A stretch of 64,000 nucleotides of DNA from Escallonia rubra (lineage: Eukaryota; Streptophyta; Magnoliopsida; Escalloniales; Escalloniaceae), in assembly GCA_033065855.1 (NCBI GenBank), contig JAVXUO010000587.1:372001-436000 (forward strand). Reading direction: 5' to 3'. The position numbers were made by a program, and so were the translations under genes. The notes below the pieces were generated by a model. It ran no database searches and was not told where the DNA came from. It worked only from the letters and a program-made list of their open reading frames with translations. Each line of letters opens with the position of its first letter. The first letter of the stretch is position 1. Positions 59,581 to 64,000 of the stretch are shown here, in pieces.

Positions 59581-60655
59581 TTATTTTTAAAGGAGCCTCA
59601 GCTTTTAAAAAAAATAATACTGAAAACAGCCTTTGGGGTAGTGGAGTAATAGCTAACCACTCTTCCACGTGATTTGGTCATTGGATTGATCAAAAGTTAA
59701 GGATTTAGTTCTAGAAAAGTTTGAGGGGCTTGCTCTATTGTTTTCCTGATCTTCGTATGTTCGTACTTCGATGATCTTGTAAAGAGGAGGCATGCCCTTT
59801 TGTGCATGCAATCTTGCTTCTTTAATACAATTTTTACCTTACCTAAGAGCATATTTTGATCAAGATATGTGATTATGTAAAACACCTGATGACAAAGTTC
59901 GTGGAATTGCACGATATGAAAATCTCAGTTCTTTTCCACGATCTTACTTTTTTGTTATTTCGCTATTCATCATATCTTCTAGGTAAGGAACTATAAACTT
60001 GTTGAGCTTTACGTTCTCAAAATCGCTTACTTAACCTCAAGGCTACCAAGGTGCCATTTTCTTCGTTGGGGCATTAGCGCACTTGATTACTTCAACGTAA
60101 AAGCTAATTATTATTAGTGCATTATTAGTATGAGATGCATTCACAAATCATGATGCTTTCTCTAAAGTGATGAAAGTACTTTCTGTAAAGTAAAATGGAC
60201 AACCATCTGAGATGGATTCATAGATCATGATTCTTTATTTCCTCCTTTTCTTTTCGTGCCATGACATAGTAGGAGCTTTTGAACACCCCACTAAGCTTGA
60301 TTTTCAGCTGTTCAGCTTAATCTTCAGCTCGCCTAAACCTCATAACCCAGTTTTCCCTTTTGTTTTTGGGTGTTACGTAACTTTCAGCATGATAAAAGAA
60401 TAGGAGGTCTTAGACCGCACCCAATCCATGTAGCAAACCGTTCTCTATCTACTTTTGTCTCTGCTGTTGCAGCTTACCACGGAGAAACTCAGTGCAACTT
60501 TTCAACGTTCAAGCAGCCCAAATTCCAGGAGTCAATAGACATTTATGAGTAGTTGTGTAGGATGAGGATGCATTATCACTCAAATGCTATAAAAAACCAG
60601 TGTTAGGCTGGTTCTATTATGAACATTTATGTTACGATTTCCTATGGCTTGTTCC
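59581..60655. other. Flank between Helitron C and the TauE remnant
   Basis: It begins TTATTTTTAAAGGAGCCTCAGC. No conserved frame or RNA gene. It is the 3' flank of the TauE remnant on the minus strand. Confidence 0.4.
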
Positions 60656-61884
60656 TCAACAAGGCTTTTGGAATCGCATGTGTTTCCCACTTTTATGGTC
60701 CATCCAGACTTGAAGGGCTCCAAAGCTTGTCATTAGGACAACACTGAGAATCATTACTGTACCAAGTGAGAAGACAATGAGGGAGGGCCTCCCGTGTTCC
60801 TTTATGGCTCTCTGTGGTATCAGTAGTCCGATAAGTGAGCCCACGAAACAGATGATGGTGAAGATGAAGGCGCTATGGGTGTGCTCCATGCCCAACAAGA
60901 AGTATTGCATAGCAGACATGGTTGAGGATAATAATACCATGACTGAACAAGTTGCCACTGTTACCTGCACCATGATAGACGGCAATCATGGCATTGGCGA
61001 GATGCTGTTTGCTCTTATGATCTCATTCAGGATCTGTAGTGCTTAACCATAAGGTTCCATTTTGATAAATTCATCAAATTGAACAGATTTGGCTGTTTGT
61101 ATGATAACTTCTCCACTAGAACGCCAAAAGTTTTCAGTTTGGTGCACATTTTCATATCTGCTGTTCAAATTATAGCTGCCACAGAATGTAGTATTTTAAA
61201 GCATCACTCTGTCTACTGTTACTGAAGATTAGCACGCCTTTGCATAAATAGGCCTATAGAACGACATTACTTTCGAATTGGAAAATTCCCTAGAAGCTCA
61301 ACAATTGAGATTCTAGATGCCAGAAAGTAAGGTGCATATTGCGGAGAATCCTAGCATTTTTTTTGGGGAACCCTTTGTGCAAAATATACGAATTGACAGA
61401 TAACAAACTTACGTGCAAGTAAAACGGCTACTGTTTCATGCAGCATATTGGACAGGAGAAGCATAAAGGAGGTAATACTTACTTCAGGTGATATTCAAGT
61501 CGAAGAAGTATGGGATTTGTAAGCATTCCACCACCAATTCCAAAAGTTCCACCCAAAACCCCAGCCATAAGTGCCATCACTGGAAAAATGAGGATGTTTT
61601 GTGGTCCATCTCTTCCTTGGTCAACTTGTAATTCCTTCACAACCAACTGAAGTCTTATTTGAAGCTTCACTATAAACTTCTAGGTTAAGCATTTGATGGA
61701 CAAAGTAGTACAGAAAACAAGTGTGATCTATTTTCTTTTACGGCACCTGCTTGCAGGAAACTTCATTTTCGAGGTCCCGTCTTCTTGTATACAGATTATA
61801 CGTAGTGAGTATCAACCCTAGAGGAATTTGGATTGCTGATATTACCCAATATTCCGCTTCACATGGCTTTATAGGAAGTATGCC
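60656..61884 (-). pseudogene. TauE/SafE family transporter, 3' exons only, frameshifted
   Basis: Three exons: 61747-61884 (46 codons, ILPIKPCEAEYWVISAIQIP), 61483-61679 (VMALMAGVLGGTFGIGGGML, the second glycine-rich TauE motif) and 60656-60964 (VTVATCSVMVLLSSTMSAMQ, then FIFTIICFVGSLIGLLIP and a stop). The middle exon is 197 bases where 198 would keep phase. One G is missing in the L-G codons just before the GT donor, giving LEYHLK instead of the expected LGISPE-type end. The first exon is absent; homology ends at 61884 and a truncated CRK follows within 220 bases. Probably inactive unless the deletion is a sequencing error. Confidence 0.8.
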
Positions 61885-62106
61885 CTGCGAAAACATGGAT
61901 CAGTCACCTAAAAATTAGCCAAGACAATAACATCCATACAACACATCATTAGGCCATCTCTGGTAAGTTTTTCCTATACTTTTCTGTTTGGTAAGTTCTT
62001 TCCTTAGTTACAATATACTGTTCCTGAAATAGCAGCATTTCGCCTTTTGTTGTATGCTGCGTTGGAAAAAGAGTTTTTCAAAACAAGTCTGAGTTGGTGC
62101 AGATAA
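61885..62106. other. Junction between truncated TauE and truncated CRK
   Basis: Intron-like pyrimidine-rich sequence next to the TauE acceptor (complement TTTTCGCAG) merges into sequence unrelated to either gene. CRK homology begins at about 62107. No target duplication or transposon end is seen at the joint. Confidence 0.45.
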
Positions 62107-62983
62107 CTAGTTCCTTAGCTATTCCGTTCACAATGTTAACACGCTTAGCCCAGTCCAGTTCCTCACACTTTCTTGGTTCTGCTTTTGTGCCAGAAAGAAA
62201 GCATAATTAGAAAATTTTCATTTCCTATAATTTGAGAGAGAGAGGGTTTTACAAAATACGAACCGAAAAGGAAGGCATCAAGACTGGTGTTGGGCATGTA
62301 CTCATAGATAAGCAGCTTTTCATCCCCTTCAATGCAGCAACCTAAAAGCCTAACCAGATTTTTGTGTTGAAGTTTTATAATCAACCTTACTTCAGTCTTA
62401 AACTCTTTAAGGCCTTGTCCAGAGTTCTTAGAAAGCCTCTTAACTGCAACTTCTTTTCCATCATTAAGCTCTCCCTACATGCAATTCACGCTAACTTATC
62501 AAGCGAAAAAGAAAAGGATAGTAATGTTTTACTATCATGTGAACTCATGGATGTCTGTCCTTACCTTGTAAACGGGGCCAAAACCACCTTCTCCAAGCTT
62601 ATTTTCAACTGAAAAATTATTTGTTGCAGCCTGTATGGTACTGAAATTGAAGTAATGGATCTCTCCAGTATCGCCGTCATCCCCTTGAATCTTACTTGCC
62701 TCAAAAGAAAGCGTGCTAGTTGGAGCTTCCAATTTGGACAAGGAAACTTCGTTGGCTGTAACACGAAATGAGCACCGATTTTCAGAAAAGAAGGCACATC
62801 TTCTTAAACAAAATTACTGCTATTAACCTTTAGGTTTTCTTTTTCTTCCACGCGATCTTCTAACACAGAGAACCAAGACGGCTATAACTGCTGCTATTAA
62901 GGTTGACGCAGTGATGAGTACTATCTTTTTCGTGTTGTTTCTCCCTCCCCCGGCTATACTCATCGTTTTGTTCCCTGCAGCTC
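62107..62983 (-). pseudogene. CRK membrane and N-lobe kinase exons, truncated mid-kinase
   Basis: Exons 62828-62983 (phase-1 entry; IVLITASTLIAAVIAVLVLC membrane helix, RRSRGRKRK), 62565-62755 ([28 protein letters not shown]), 62264-62474 ([32 protein letters not shown]) and the start of the next, 62107-62178 (LDWAKRVNIVNGIAKEL). Phases and splice sites match the CRK at 16.7-19.0 kb; exon 4 is 211 bases in both. Homology ends before the HRD loop, so no active kinase can be made. All retained exons are open, suggesting a fairly recent truncation. Its ectodomain exon would lie above 62983 and is not seen up to the window end. Confidence 0.8.
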
Positions 62984-64000
62984 CTGCAAGCATTGCACAA
63001 TTAAATGTGACCATACCATACAAATCCTAATGACATAAAGATGGATGCTACTGTTCAGAAAATTGTGCCTCAAGTCCTATCTGTAATAACGCAGCAAAGG
63101 CAATCCCCATCAGAAAGAGAATAGTTATAAGAGTACATGGTATGGAGATTACAGCTCCTTGGTATGCCGAAGCTCAAGTAAAGAAAGTGACAGTTATGTT
63201 GAAACACAATGTTGATGATATCCTAAGCCTTTAGCTCTTGGATCCAACAGTGCACATTAGACCTTCATGGTCACGCCATTCATCCGCGTGAGAAGGATGG
63301 ATCACGTAAAATCTCTTACCAATTAGTCCATATATCTCCATCCCGCATCATCAACTATATCTCCAATTTAACCTTCCAATAGTCATCAAATTTCCTCTTG
63401 CAAAAATCTTCACCTCCGAAAAGTCCCTGGCTGGTCTGGCAACAATAGATGGAAGGCTCTTGCATCACTAAAGATATTCTCAGGTGCAATAGCTTATCAA
63501 GAACCATCAACAGGGTTAGAGGCAGAATAATGCCTGCGCACCAACTGCTTTGAGAGTCTGCTTAGGTCATAAGAAATTGGTGATGACCATCCTAAGGATT
63601 CCTACGAAATCACAAGATGATATATGCCTACTTTCGTAGGGACAGGGTTTTTGATTCTTTGAGGGAAGAATTACTTGGTGCAACAACTTTTTAAGGTGAT
63701 GTCCTCACAATTTAATTTGCAGGTGCTAATACAGTATATCTCATCCATTACTCATCAACTTCAGTTGAGTCATATCTTGGAAACCCTGATATGATGACAA
63801 AACACTCGTTTCTGAGATATATAAGCGCTTCTTGTAGGTACTTATTTTGATCAATTTGACGGTGTCCAAGACTACTGTACTTCACCTGCTATCAGTGACT
63901 CGTAGCCCATTGTAAGCTTAACGAAATTGACCATGATGAGAATCAGTCCCGAAGGAGAAATTGTTTGAGCCTTAAAGGATGGTTACCAAAGCAAAAAACA
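62984..64000. other. Upstream of the truncated CRK, no exon recognised
   Basis: About 1 kb with no DUF26 motif in any minus-strand frame. It could be the first intron of the truncated CRK, with exon 1 beyond the window. No repeats or RNA genes noted. Confidence 0.35.

Overview
The window is nuclear DNA of a higher plant, most likely a eudicot. Intron-bearing cysteine-rich receptor-like kinase (CRK) exons, TauE/SafE transporter exons, and CACTA, Helitron, copia and LTR elements all have plant character. I cannot name the species. There are no bacterial operons, CRISPR arrays or rRNA genes. Nearly all recognisable host coding sequence lies on the minus strand and belongs to a decaying tandem CRK cluster plus two partial TauE/SafE copies. 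The rest is mobile DNA and old duplicated flanking sequence.

Layout. 1-13.5 kb: diverged direct repeats of what looks like CRK upstream DNA (W-box-bearing blocks, AT-rich blocks and one orphan 5' leader). These are interrupted by a PIF/Harbinger-like element (1971-2636), a complete-ended 4.4 kb CACTA element (5406-9808, TSD CAT) and a stretch holding a tropinone-reductase-like SDR exon fragment. 13.5-16.5 kb: the 5' half of a Ty1/copia element with a short LTR, inserted beside the CRK 3' UTR. 16.7-25.9 kb: the main CRK locus. It has intact transmembrane and kinase exons (16695-18990), two decayed ectodomain exons in a tandem duplication (18915-22420), and an intact ectodomain exon (25071-25887). 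Joining the intact pieces gives an uninterrupted frame of 683 codons with matching splice phases. 26.4-26.8 kb: a Mutator-like MITE. 27.2-39.9 kb: Helitrons, including one nested in another (29250-36908); together they split a CRK pseudogene exon whose halves lie 7.7 kb apart. 44.0-44.8 kb: exon 1 of a TauE/SafE gene that lacks its later exons. 46.1-59.6 kb: a second Helitron of the nested family, with a full-length 9.87 kb LTR retrotransposon (TSD ACTTT) inside it; that retrotransposon carries gag but no visible pol. 60.7-61.9 kb: the 3' exons of another TauE/SafE copy with a 1-base deletion. 62.1-63.0 kb: 5' kinase exons of another CRK, truncated mid-kinase where it abuts the TauE remnant.

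Function. The only host gene with a plausible complete product is the CRK assembled from 25887 down to 16695, a predicted plasma-membrane Ser/Thr receptor kinase of the DUF26 class. The other CRK and TauE pieces look like debris of birth-and-death evolution by tandem duplication and transposon insertion. I found no convincing previously undescribed biological system. The most interesting structures are the CRK that may splice over two dead ectodomain exons, the nested Helitrons that split an exon, and the gag-only retrotransposon whose LTR motif has expanded into a 69-bp internal satellite.
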